From contig NC_058063.1 in the NCBI RefSeq assembly GCF_020085105.1, positions 9,560,651 to 9,624,650 on the forward strand: DNA of 64,000 nucleotides. Direction: 5' to 3'. Below, piece by piece: positions 12,201 through 22,490 of the stretch. Position 1 is the first letter of the stretch, and each line of letters starts with the position of its first letter. This DNA is from Siniperca chuatsi. Its lineage: Eukaryota; Chordata; Actinopteri; Centrarchiformes; Sinipercidae. A program made the position numbers and the translations under genes. The notes beneath the pieces are model-generated. The model searched no databases and had not been told where the DNA came from. It worked only from the letters and a program-made list of their open reading frames with translations.

Positions 12201-14492
12201 TCTGTGTGCATGCGTTTGTTTTTTTTAAAGGATGTTCAGATGATCAGGTCTGCTCACCACTGAGAAACTAAAGTGATGAGTACTTTTGAGTACTTTCTGT
12301 TAAACCTTCTGATAAAAGTTATTGTCCACTTCTCCTCTGTGGTTGGATTAGGTGGCGAGTGGATCCTTGGTCACCATGCTCAGACAGTTGTGGAGGTGGG
12401 TCCCAGACCAGGAGTGTGCGCTGCATGAAGGGTCCTGAGGGCAGATCAAGAGAGGTGGAGAGCCAGCACTGCCTTGACACAGGGAGGAGACCCTCTGACA
12501 CCAGGTTATGCAACCTACAGCCTTGTGCCAGATGGGCCACTACCCACTGGGGACTGGTGAGTCTACTTACATTGACTACAAACACATCTCAGCAAGTGTA
12601 CATGGACTGTGTCAAGGCTGTTTACTTGTGCAACACACAATGACAATTTACCTCAGAAACCGTGCCAATTCTTGGCCAGTTAATTTGAGGTACTTTGATG
12701 AATAACTGGCACGTTGGAGCATTTCTTTGTATTATTTGTTCTCCAACATATTTAAGGAAGCACCCTACTAATCCTTCCTTATCTATTAGGAGCCAAGTAT
12801 ATATAAGTGTATTATGAGAATTTGCCAGTCTGAAACGTCCATTGTCTTTAAAACTAATGCATATTTGCAAAAAAAAAAGTAGCTCCCATTTTAAAATAGA
12901 AACTAAATGCTTTTATTATGAGGCATAGTTTAGATTTAAAACTTGAAATTCAGTGAGAGTAGGTAGGCTTTAAAATGCCAAAACCACAAGAGGGTAGTTA
13001 TATAGGGGAAAATATTGTTGAACTAAAACATGAACTTGCTTGTAAGTTTGATGAAATCTCCTCTTTTAGTGTCATGGTCAATGTGTGGGTCCCAGTTTGG
13101 CCACACAGCACCGCCATGTTTACTGCCAAGACACAAATGCCACCAAAGTCCCCTCCAGGATGTGTAGTGGACTCAAGAGGTAAATATGATGTATAATGTT
13201 GATGTACAATAAAAAGTACAGTGATAACTCATGTTTCAGCGAAACAGCCCCTTTTTTATGTGTGTTTGCATTTGTAGGCCCAGCTCCCTGAAGAATTGCT
13301 CCACAGAGGCCTGTGCCCTTCATTGGCGCGTAGGGCTGTGGACGCTGTGCACTGCCACCTGTGGACGGCATGGTTTCCAGTCACGCCAGGTGACCTGCGC
13401 GCACCGTCGAACAGGAAAGGCCACACGTGAACATCACTGCATGTGGAGGCCTCGACCTCCCAGCTGGCAGCGATGCAATGTTTTGTCCTGTGGCAGAGGT
13501 GAGAAAAAGTTGCGCTGATGGCAAAATGGAGAGAGTGGTTTCTTAATTGTGAATCAGAAAAAAAGTTGTTCAGTGACAGTACATGATGGCATAACATCTT
13601 GATTTTAAAATGATCCTGAATGTATTACATGTTGTATAGCATATTAAATATAGTATATGATGATGGAGCTATATATGTAAATTTCCTCTGAAAAGCATAT
13701 TTTAGAGGTAAAAACACTGAAAATAACCTCAGTACAGTACTAGCTTATTGCTTTCAGTTCCAGCCTATGTCATGAACACATTAATGGCATATTTCTGAGG
13801 GCTTGCCCTAAGTAAACTAGAAAAAGAATAACTTAGATTGGAACTAAAATTAAATTTAAATTATAAATTGCCAGGATTGCGTCACATTACATTCTCTTAA
13901 TGGGCCCAGCCCATAATGCACATAGCTTTGGTTTCATGTGCTGCGGTTTGGAAGCACTTGTTCCTAAAATTTCTGCTGTACCCCAGTACAATACAATTGA
14001 AGGGAATTCCACTTGTGGTAGTCAAAGCACTGAAAGTTTATCTCATCAGGTATTCCAAGAAAAATGTCCCAGTTACTTTGAATAACCAACAGACAGCCCC
14101 TATGAAAACTGTTTACATTGGAGATGTTATTTCTGGGAGTACTTGTTGATGTCTTGTTGTATTTCAAATGACATTTGTCAGTGCTTTGAAAAGCATACAT
14201 GAAATTCCACTAACCTTCAATGTATTTAAATGGCAGAAGTTTCAGAAGTCAGTATCTCGAATCCGCTTCACATAAGACTTTACTTTAACAAAATGGAAAC
14301 CCTCTAGCTGCTCTATCTTGGGGAGAGGCGGTTAGGCTTAAAGTGAGTATGTGTAGTAAACTGTAACCTCTGTGTATTCGAGCAGGAGAGTGTCGAGACA
14401 GCACGAGGTACTGTGAGAAGGTTCGACAGCTGGAGCTTTGTCCGCTGCCCCAGTTTAAGAGCCGCTGTTGTCATTCCTGCCAAAACACCTGA
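3240..14492 (+). CDS. adamtsl3: ADAMTS-like protein 3 (3' part; 12 exons; TSP1 repeats, two Ig domains, PLAC)
   Basis: Secreted, non-catalytic ADAMTS-like matrix glycoprotein. Coding exons with GT-AG borders and matching phases: 3240-3532, 4883-5012, 8033-8243, 8363-8542, 8656-8809, 9014-10022, 10145-10272, 11937-12057, 12352-12556, 13070-13179, 13278-13498, 14386-14492 (TGA), giving about 956 codons. The 5' half is missing. Domains in order: TSP1 repeats with O-fucosylation-type motifs CSRTCG, CSESCG, CSATCG and CSVTCG (plus CSQSCS, which departs from the motif); Ig domain 1 (LRCP...DAGIYTC); a long low-complexity linker; Ig domain 2 (LRCEALGNPEPSLTW...DEGLYTC); a truncated TSP1 in exon 11937-12057; further TSP1 repeats with CSDSCG and CTATCG; and a terminal six-cysteine PLAC domain (ECRDSTRYCEKV...RCCHSC). 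The phrases VLLSFSQTVADLP and HWRVGLWTLCTATCG match my recollection of human ADAMTSL3 better than ADAMTSL1, but the paralogue is not certain. Only two Ig domains are visible where I expect three. Confidence 0.85.
4281..4314. repeat. (TG)n microsatellite
   Basis: TG dinucleotide run with a single TA interruption, inside the adamtsl3 intron that follows the exon ending at 3532. The rest of that 1.35 kb intron (3533-4882) holds nothing I can identify. Confidence 0.9.
5860..6790. repeat. Degenerate teleost interspersed repeat with tandem sub-units
   Basis: The phrases 'cctctggggaccatgaat' (6573 area), 'cctctggggatcatgaat' (6370 area) and 'cttctgggaacaatgaaa' (6440 area) recur at irregular spacing. 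'ttgtgtacaaagttgaca' and a close variant also occur twice (6170 and 6290). Phrases of this type are common in fish introns and recur at 38.3-38.6 kb in this window. The block is interrupted by the foldback element at 5972-6167. The exact ends are uncertain. Confidence 0.55.
5972..6167. mobile_element. Foldback MITE-like element with 80-bp perfect terminal inverted repeats
   Basis: Positions 5972-6051 are the exact reverse complement of 6088-6167 (80 of 80 by eye). The 36-base centre can pair further (ataatt/aattat) around a one-base bulge. The left flank ends in 'tct' and the right flank begins with 'tct', which would be a 3-bp target-site duplication inside an older repeat. The element is 196 bp and has no coding capacity. 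Perfect arms suggest recent insertion or gene conversion. The transposase family is unknown; a 3-bp duplication would fit PIF/Harbinger- or CACTA-like mobilisation, but that is inference. Confidence 0.8.
10273..11936 (+). other. adamtsl3 intron, 1.66 kb, where an Ig domain is expected
   Basis: Runs from the donor after Ig domain 2 (10273) to the acceptor ending at 11936. A third Ig domain and the start of the next TSP1 repeat would be expected here by comparison with mammalian ADAMTSL3. I could not find an exon of suitable phase and content: the plus-strand frames are closed by stops. A repeat fragment lies near its start. Confidence 0.65.
10500..10700 (+). mobile_element. Fragment of a dispersed teleost short element
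   Basis: Contains 'cattttggaaaaaatgtt', 'ttgcagagaattggataag', 'gataccactctcatgcctgt' and 'ggaaacagctagcctggct', a word order I recognise from a short repeat widespread in fish genomes. It shares words (cattttggaaaa; ccaggctagctgttt on the other strand) with the element at 50174-50532. Ends are not resolved. Confidence 0.45.
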
Positions 14493-16395
14493 GGCGGGGA
14501 CATAAGACGAGGGCCATGGACGACCTGGATAGGTCAGGGAAGACGCTCAGACAGCCAACAGAGACTTGAAACCTCTATGCCCCGTCCTTAAACCCACAAC
14601 TGTCTTCAATGACCAGTCTTGGATGGGGATACCTGAGTGTGGAGCAATGTTTGGATGGGGATACCTAGAGTGGCTGTGATCTACTTTCCTCAAAGATATC
14701 ATGTGTGAGTTTGAATTTGAAAGTTTTGAGAGGAGTGACATGTCTGTTAATGAAGGCTTCAGTTTTACTTATTTTTTTTTATTTATCTGAAGTTCATGCC
14801 GACAGCTTTCTTAAATTATGCAAAAGTAACTGAGATACATTTCCATTGTTAGTCATAGAAACTTGTGGTGACTGTGCGATTTCATAAAGGGGAACTAACG
14901 GCTGTCCCAAATGGTATCTGGTGTAGTTTCAGGGGTTTCCTAAAACAAATGCTGCACCACCATCTTCTATTTTAGCACCATCACTTCATGTCCAAAATAG
15001 GGTGCATATTATCATGAGATTTAGCATACAATACACAAATATGTAATTAATCTACTTTTTTTTAAATTGATTGACTTCATACCCAGAGATTCTGGGTAGA
15101 CCCCTGAGCTTTTGATAACCACTGGATAGTTGTGTGTTTGCCTTTATTGCAATGGTCTCCAAAACAGTGTTGATAGACAATTTTGATACTAAATGAGCTT
15201 TTAATAATGAGGCATGAGTAAACTCTTGTTTAAAACTGAAATACAGCATAATGCTGCCTATAAATGGGAAGTAGCTAGCATGACAAAAAGCCTAATATAT
15301 GATAAACGCTATCCATTTGGTATCAGCTGCCTGGGAAATAGATCATGATGTGTGCTATCATTTTGGATCATTTAACACGTGTTTACCGCAATGATTGGTC
15401 AAGTCATTTATAGAGGAAAGGAATTATGATTTCAGGTGTTTTATGTGCTTTTTTTAGCAGAATAAAAAGTAGGACATGATAAAAATTTATTTTGCATGGG
15501 TTGCACTATGGAGGTGTATGACTGAAGCAAGTCAATTTTTGGAAAAAAAAAACACACTTATTTTGCACTCAACTCATCTAAGTCTTTGTTAAGAACATGG
15601 CTTGTAGAGTTTTTGTTGTTTTGTAAAGGTACATTGTTTATATTTTGTTTTGTGATGTTTGTTATTTCTTGGAATGATATTTGTTAAAATGTCCCTTTTA
15701 ACCACTTTGTGACGTTACAGCACGTTTAAACATGAGGTGAGCAGAATAGTTCCTAACTGAATCAGTAAAGCTCAGTTTATCCTGTCCACCAAATGATATT
15801 TTCGCTTTAGTGTGACATTAGAGGAAAACAACAGTGTTACATTTGACAGTTCTTATGTAACTCTTCTCCCTTTCAGATTTCAGTGTTAGTTGAACTTAAA
15901 ATATGTAAAAATGACCTCTGTGTTATATTTTGATATTGGTAAAAACAGTAGGGAACTTTTTAAAGATCATCATTAATGTACCATTTTTTACATTACTGTG
16001 CCAGATAGCCAGGGTTTGCACTTTTGACATTATATCCTGGGTTCTACAATGCTTCATCATCAAGTGCAACACATACCTTAGCAGACTACTTGGCCTTTCA
16101 TTTAGGTGTGATTATTTGATTTTATGAGAGGAAAACCTCATTGACATTACTTATGCCCTTAAGTTATGTAGATATTTGTTTTGTCCTTTTAACTATTTAT
16201 TTCCATGAGTGTTCTTGTGCATAGTTTTGTAAATAATTACAGGGGTGGGTTTTAAGTATTAATTTCCCTACAGTTTTTTTTTGTTTTGTTTTGGTATTTG
16301 ATGTGCATGCAATGGGGACCCCTGCTGGTGACTTGATGTATTGCTCTCTGCTCATGCCTGGTTAATCATTAAATAAAACCAAATACATTCCTTTT
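14493..16395 (+). other. adamtsl3 3' UTR
   Basis: AT-rich non-coding sequence after the TGA at 14490-14492, extending to the first convincing poly(A) signal near 16372. Many ATTTA/TTTTT motifs are present. The UTR end is inferred from the signal only. Confidence 0.6.
16372..16377 (+). terminator. AATAAA polyadenylation signal, adamtsl3
   Basis: Canonical AATAAA in 'cattaaataaaaccaaa', 1.9 kb after the adamtsl3 stop codon and about 390 bp before the NLR start codon. Confidence 0.6.
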
Positions 16396-16761
16396 ATAAT
16401 CTCTTTGCTGTGATTTTTTCTCTTAAAAAAATATGACTGCATTATCTAGTCAAAGTGCTCAAATTTGTTAGATTATTAAAGTGAATGTCAAACCAGAACT
16501 GGAAGAACAAGGTTGTCGCTTTAACGTGACTCAACAGGTTTTGTCAAAGGGAAAAATCACTTCCTCTTTCTGTATTTAAAACATACTGTTCAGATTCTAC
16601 TTCTCAAATCTTGAAGAGGAGCATGCATTCACTGGATCCCTCTAAACTATGAGAGGAGATTGCTTTACAACATGAATCTAGACGCTATGATTCAAACTGG
16701 CACCATCAGCAGATCATGACTGTACTTTTCTAATTTGTGTGAGGATTATTTCAGATTAGTT

Positions 16762-19700
16762 ATGGTGGAAAAGAATGGTTGTAATTCTTGTTTGACAGCA
16801 ATCAGGGTTCTGCGAGTTTCCCTTGTGGATGAACTAGAAGGACGGATTGACTCTCTGCTGGAAATCTTAGTAAGTCGGGAGGTGTTCACTCGTGATGACC
16901 GTGAGGAGGTGTTGTGTCAGCTGGGGCCCCGGGCAAGAGTTAGGAAGGTGTTGGATATCCTGGAGTGTAAAGGCGAGGAAGCAGCTAAGATTTTTCTCTC
17001 AATTAGCAGTCAGCGAGAAGCACAGAGACACTCCAAAGAAGGCAACACAGATCAGCCTCAGTCTGCAGGTATGCAATTCAAAACAAAGAGATGTCATTGG
17101 TGCATTTAAGATATTTGGAATGTCGTAAAAAAGGTTTCAGTCGTAGTCATCTGGACACAGTGTCCAGATGACTACGACTGAAGCCTTTTTTACGATAGAA
17201 CACTCCTGGACGAATGAGGGACTACACCGTCATATTTGGAATGACAATAATGCAAAGAGTTAAACTCTTGGAATAACATTGCATTGTTCATATAAACAGT
17301 ACATAGTGTTTCATGAAGCACTATCAAATGATCACGTTCTTAGGTTCTTCAGTTCATGTAAAGGAAGAAGTGTAAGAGACGAATCATATTAAATTTATCT
17401 TCTTTTGCAGAGTATAACAATGTCAAACAAAAGCACAGAGGCGTCCTCAGGCGTCGGAGTGAGAGCATGCTCTTCTACAACACTCGACACGGAGAGAAAA
17501 TCCTTTTTTCCGAACATTATGTCAATCTCTTATTGGTTGATGGACACCAGGGCTTGGATATAAAAAGACATGAGGTGCTGACATTTGGACAAAAGCGACT
17601 ATCTTTGCAGCAGAAGTCAGCGGTGCATAGGAAAATCAGACCGGCTGAACTCTTTTCAAGCGCAAATGGAAACCGTCCAGTCAAGAAAGTTCTGGTGACA
17701 GGGGTGGCCGGCATCGGAAAAACCATCCTGGTGCAGAAGATGCTGTTCGATTTTGGGGCAAACAAGGACCATCTTGCGTTTGACTTCATCATCCACATGA
17801 CCTTCAGAGACCTGAATCTGATCGACAAACCTACAAACTTCAGGGAGTTGGTCTTGCGTAAAAACAGGCACCTGGCTAAGGAACTGGATAACATTTTAGC
17901 AAATGACAACAAACTGTTGATCATCTTGGACGGCTTTGATGAGTTCAGACTCTATAGGAGCTGTGATGTAGACGTATTTGTGACTGAGCCAGATGAAGAT
18001 GCAGAGGTGGTGGAGGTCGTTGGGAGTCTGATGCAAGGAGAACTGCTGCCCAATGCTTCTGTCATGCTCACAAGTCGACCTGCAGCTATCAACCACATAC
18101 CTGTGGGCTGCATCGACCGCTTTGTGCTCATTTCTGGCTTCTCCCTGGTTGAAGTTCAAGACTTCTTCTTACGTTACTTCCAAGACAGCACCCTTGCTGA
18201 CCGCATGTTTGCTGTGGTATCAGCGAATGATCTAATGCTGACACTGTGCTACATACCTGCATTTTGCTACATTGTGTGCTGCATCCTCAAAGAAAGCAAA
18301 GACCTCTGTGGAGAGAGCCCCAAGACCATGACGGACATTTATGTGCAGTATCTGGTGGCCTTGCTTCGCTCTCACACTCAAGCAAGAGCCGAAACATTTC
18401 TTCAAGAGCATAGAGCGGGGGCCGTCCAGCAGCTGTCTGATATTGTGCTGAAACTGGGTCGACTCGCATTCCAAAAGCTGATGGAGCATCAAACACTATT
18501 CTACAGCAGCGACCAAGATGTAGCAGCGTTAGAGGGATGCAGCCTTGTTAGTACCTTCCTTGACAAGACAGTGGCACAAGAGCCCGGCTGCACTGAAGAG
18601 GTTTACTCCTTTGCGCACCTTACTGTTCAAGAGTTCTTTGCTGCAGTTTATTGTGCAGTGACTGATCACCCTTTACCTGATGCACTTCAGCACACTACAA
18701 GTCCTGGGGAGGGGTCCAACTATGGACACTTGGACCTTTTCAACCGCTTTCTGTCTGGAATCCTCTCTGAACGCAATGCTAATCTTCTGTCGAGGCAGGT
18801 GGGGCTGTCTTGCCATAAAGAAAAAGTGGACACCTATCGTCAGAAGATCATCAGAGAACTTACAATGCTTTGTGAGAATGGGGCCCATATCCTAAACCAT
18901 TTACACTGCCTGTTTGAGCAACAGGACCCCTCTTTGGCCCTTGCTATACAACCAAAGACACTAAGAGTTAATGTTAGTGATGAAACACTCTCCCAAACAG
19001 ATTACAATGCCATCACTTACTTCCTAAACCTTACAAAGGGCAAAATATCAGAGCTGGATCTGACAGGGACGGGAGTAAGCTGCAAGGCACTTAGAGATAT
19101 TCAGCCCCTGCTGCTCAGATGTGAGAAGCTTTGGTGAGTTCCAGGTAAAATTTGGTTTGCATCGTCACCCATCTATCAGAGGTTTCTTTTGTTTATTTTT
19201 CAACCTTTGCAGTTCTATGTGGGTAACACATATCGCTCTGCACACATCAAACCCAGTTCTGATGACTGTAAAGTGTCAACACCATCAGGTTGAGGAATAT
19301 ATAATGTGGCTTATGCACTAACTCCATTATTTCATTTTTAAGGCTTGGAGAGAACAACCTTGATATGGATACATTTCAGGTCATTGCTGATGTGCTGCAA
19401 GCATCAGAAAATATAACCCAACTAGGGTAAGATGTCAATTGATTTTACAGGGTTTTTGTTAATAATAAGCAAAAAAGATTACAGATATAAGCCGATATCA
19501 AGAGTACAGTCATTTATTGAGAGAATAAAATCTCACAAAGAATCACACAGACTTTCACACTTTCTATTACCAATTTTAGACTTGGATGGTCAAACATAGG
19601 TGATGATGAACTACTGACCCTTTCTGCTGCCACACGGGTGAAAAGAAAGCTTGAAGAATTGTGGTAAGAAACTTGTGTGAGGGGTTTCGCAATATGCAAC

Positions 19701-20834
19701 ATAGTATACTATTTTGGGGAAATGAAAGTCTTACCAGGGGGAAGATAATGGTAATTGTCTGAATCAGCTGACAAGGACAAGATTCTGTAGATAATACTGT
19801 TCTAATATGTTGCAATGGCAACCTTAATCACCACTCCAGTAAACTTACTGTTTGGTCACCTGCGCTCCAGCTCAGTATAATTGCTATACATTTTAGCCAC
19901 CCAATATATTCCTTTGAAATGTTCTGTAACTCCTATTAATGAATGCTACTGAGTAGCCTTTCAACATTTTTAGCTTATTGCTGACTAATGGTTAAATACT
20001 AAAATATTAAAAGAACTTAAATGGATGGAAGCCTTATTTTTACTCAAATCTGCACTGAGCTTAAGGTCCATTGGAGAAGTGCAGCAGCCTTACCCTAAAA
20101 AGAGACAAACTCTGTTGAAATAAGGAAAGCCCAGATAAAACAAGAAAGACCTGATTGTAGGCACAAGGTGGAATGTGGAATCTGAATAAAAAAAGATTTT
20201 ATTAATTGAGCACCAAGTACAGCTTGGTGATAGATCTGGCCCTTTTCTATCAACAATTTAGTTCACATAGGGGAAAGAGATGCTGAATATATTTTCATAT
20301 TTGATGATTTGCTGATTTATTCATGTTACCTTTGTGCTTGCACAGGATGGAGGGAAACCAAGTGAGCTATAGAGGTCTGCTGTCACTCAGTGACTTGACC
20401 CCATATCCTCTGAAAAAAGTTGTGTGAGTGAATTACTTTTTTCAACAAATAATTCTAATCCATATTTCAACAATTTAAGTTTTCTGAAGCTTCTGTTGAT
20501 TACCTTTTCATACAGAGCCATATGGAATGACCTGACTGACACAGACCCAGAGTCCATGTGCACCCGAGAAAGCGTAACTGTCAACTTCACAGATGACGAT
20601 ATGTGGGAAGGGTGGGGGGAATGGGTCTTCAAAAGGTGTGAGGTCAGCAGCAACGAGAAGTTGTTGATGGTACTGCACAAAGTGTGCAACATATCAGTCC
20701 ACTGCTTAGAAGCCCAGTGGGCGAAGACCTTCTACAAGCAACTATCACAGCTCGTCAAACGCAGGATTGAGTGCTGCATCGAGGACGACATGTGCAAGAA
20801 GCTGAAAAAGTTTGAGAGCATTTTGAACCTCTGA
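16762..20834 (+). CDS. NLR immune receptor: CARD, FISNA-like, NACHT, LRR
   Basis: Cytosolic nucleotide-binding, leucine-rich-repeat receptor of innate immunity. Six exons join in frame to 864 aa: 16762-17068, 17411-19133, 19343-19426, 19580-19663, 20346-20423, 20516-20834 (TGA). Exon 1 encodes a CARD-like helical domain (about aa 20-90; VFTRDDREEVL, KGEEAAKIFL). Exon 2 holds a FISNA-like segment that leads into NACHT, with Walker A GVAGIGKT (about aa 200), Walker B LLIILDGFDEF (about 275), sensor-type LTSRP, and FAHLTVQEFFAA (about 503). Two 84-bp exons and one 78-bp exon follow, each encoding about one LRR (LGENNLDMDTFQVIADVL, LGWSNIGDDELL), then a 106-codon last exon rich in charged and Cys residues. 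The ATG at 16762 lies 7 bases after a plausible acceptor (tttcag, 16754), so a 5' non-coding exon is likely. No B30.2 or PYD domain is visible. I cannot assign an orthologue; it resembles fish NLRC/NLRP-type NACHTs more than NOD1 or NLRC4. Intron 4 (19664-20345) holds nothing recognisable. Confidence 0.85.
17122..17196. repeat. Near-perfect hairpin, 37-bp arms, one-base loop
   Basis: In the first coding intron of the NLR gene. Positions 17122-17158 pair with 17160-17196 around the single base 17159. Pairs are Watson-Crick except 17122:17196 and 17135:17183, which would be G:T. It looks like a MITE core or the remnant of a head-to-head duplicated repeat. The phrase 'gtccagatgactacgactg' recalls a repeat sequence I associate with fish genomes, but I cannot name the family. 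Confidence 0.75.
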
Positions 20835-21317
20835 CAGACAGAGATCTACACTAGCCTCAAGTTATAAGCTATAAAATACAGGTCAAATGTCTGAATGCTT
20901 TGTGTGAAACAAATTCATTGTGGAGGACAACAAGGAAAAAGTAGGGTACTGTTAAAGCATGGTTAATGCAGAACTAGTCCTCTTCATGCTTAATGCACAA
21001 AAAATTCTTTAATGGTTATTCATTGTGTCTCAGTAGGAGTAAACAAAACCCAAACCAACAACAAAATCAGAGGTAACATTTCTTCTAATAAGCTTGCCTG
21101 TGCATATCAATTGTGCATTTAAAGTATATCTCATGAAACATAAAACTACATCTGTATCTGTGACAAATAGCAGTCCACAATTAAAACCCACCTACAGACT
21201 GGTTGCTGTACATTATTCCTGTCTCCATGGGGGAACATAACGAACAGCAGAAGTAGTAAGCTAGGGAAGTTACCGCCTGGTATCAACTGTGTATTTAGAC
21301 AAGTCAAAATATCTTAT

Positions 21318-21391
21318 TGGCCCGTACGGGGATCGAACCCGCGACCTTGGCGTTATTAGCACCACGCTCTAACCAACTGAGCTAACCGGCC
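21318..21391 (-). tRNA. tRNA-Ile (anticodon AAT)
   Basis: A 74-nt intronless gene on the minus strand. Read 5' to 3' it starts GGCCGGTTAGCTCAGTTGG (A box), has an anticodon loop with AAT flanked by CT and AA, a T arm with B box GGTTCGATCCC, and ends ACGGGCC plus discriminator A. A TTTT Pol III terminator lies 9-12 nt downstream (21309-21306). All arms fold; the fifth acceptor pair is G-G, as I recall from vertebrate tRNA-Ile(AAT), so it does not mark decay. It decodes AUU/AUC after A34-to-inosine editing. CCA is not encoded, as normal for eukaryotes. Confidence 0.97.
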
Positions 21392-21779
21392 ACGTGACTA
21401 CACCACTTACAGCACATTAAATCAAATGTAATAATAGTTATAAAACTACAAACATGTTGAGTAGAGCTGGGATGTGGTGTTTTTTTCTCTTCCAAATAAA
21501 ACTACAAACCATGTCAAAAGCAAGTTAAACTATTTTTTTTACGTTAAACGAGACCTTGTTTACATATTGGACACGTGACACTATTTAAAACGTTTATTTA
21601 TGGAGCTATTTTATGATATTAGTGTGTTTTCTATTTATTTTTATTTCGAATGTTATGATTATTATGTTGTTATGTATTACTCTTACAAAATGTGATCAGA
21701 TGTATTGTAACTTGTGCATTGTCAATAAAATGTTGAAACTTCAGATGCATACGAGGTATATTTAGCATTTTATTTTGGA

Positions 21780-21958
21780 GTAATATACCGGAAATTGTTT
21801 AAACTGCTTGCCCTGGTTCTGGTATGACGAATTTATTCTGCGACATCTCATTGAACGGTACAATGCCGTTCGTTTGATGTTAGCCAGCAAGCTACTGTTT
21901 TCTGTTATTTTTGTGTATGCAGCACGTCAAACTGGACTGTTTTCTTATCTCAAGTTGG
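21780..21958 (+). promoter_or_regulatory. Putative larp7 promoter and 5' non-coding exon
   Basis: An ETS-type CCGGAA motif at 21788-21793 precedes a stretch that ends in a good donor (GTGAGT starting at 21959). An acceptor (attgcag, ending 22477) lies just before the larp7 start codon. This fits a TATA-less housekeeping promoter with a non-coding first exon. It is inference from motifs only. Confidence 0.35.
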
Positions 21959-22490
21959 GTGAGTTCTGTAAATTGTTATGTCAGTTCAATGTTAAGTGAA
22001 GAGTTGACGGATTTTGAAATGCAGTGGGCTTGACTGCAGCCTTTTTAAAATGGCACTACCCGCGAATTGACAATACTAACTTCAACAACTGTTTGCTAAA
22101 GGTAGTGATAGCTAACACATAATTGGCTAGCTAAGCATGCAATGCTAAGAGTTGCAAGCTAAGTTAAATGTGAAGCTAACGGTGTTTTACTAACTAGCGT
22201 TAATCTTATTAATTTGTTGATACTATTCAAGGGGCGTGTTCACCATGGATTTGTGGTTTCTGCATATAGAGTGAAGGTTTTTTCATAGAGCTATTAACCA
22301 CTGTGAATTTGACTTTGTGTAAATTAAGGACAAATCCAGTACCACCACTTTACATAGTGTGACTCAGTCCACTAACATGGTCTTTATATGAAAATACACG
22401 TAAATGGTACATGGACACAGCTAAGAAGTGTATTTACTGTGCTATTAATAACTAAGTGTTACTGACCTGTATTGCAGTCTCGCCCACAGG

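Larger units (their letters stand above)
20835..22490. other. Intergenic region between the NLR gene and larp7
   Basis: Contains the presumed NLR 3' UTR, a tRNA-Ile gene on the minus strand, and the presumed larp7 promoter and non-coding first exon. No canonical AATAAA is seen between the NLR stop and the tRNA. An ATTAAA lies near 21180, and AATAAA occurs only downstream of the tRNA, at 21495 and about 21725. The NLR transcript end is therefore undecided. Confidence 0.6.
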
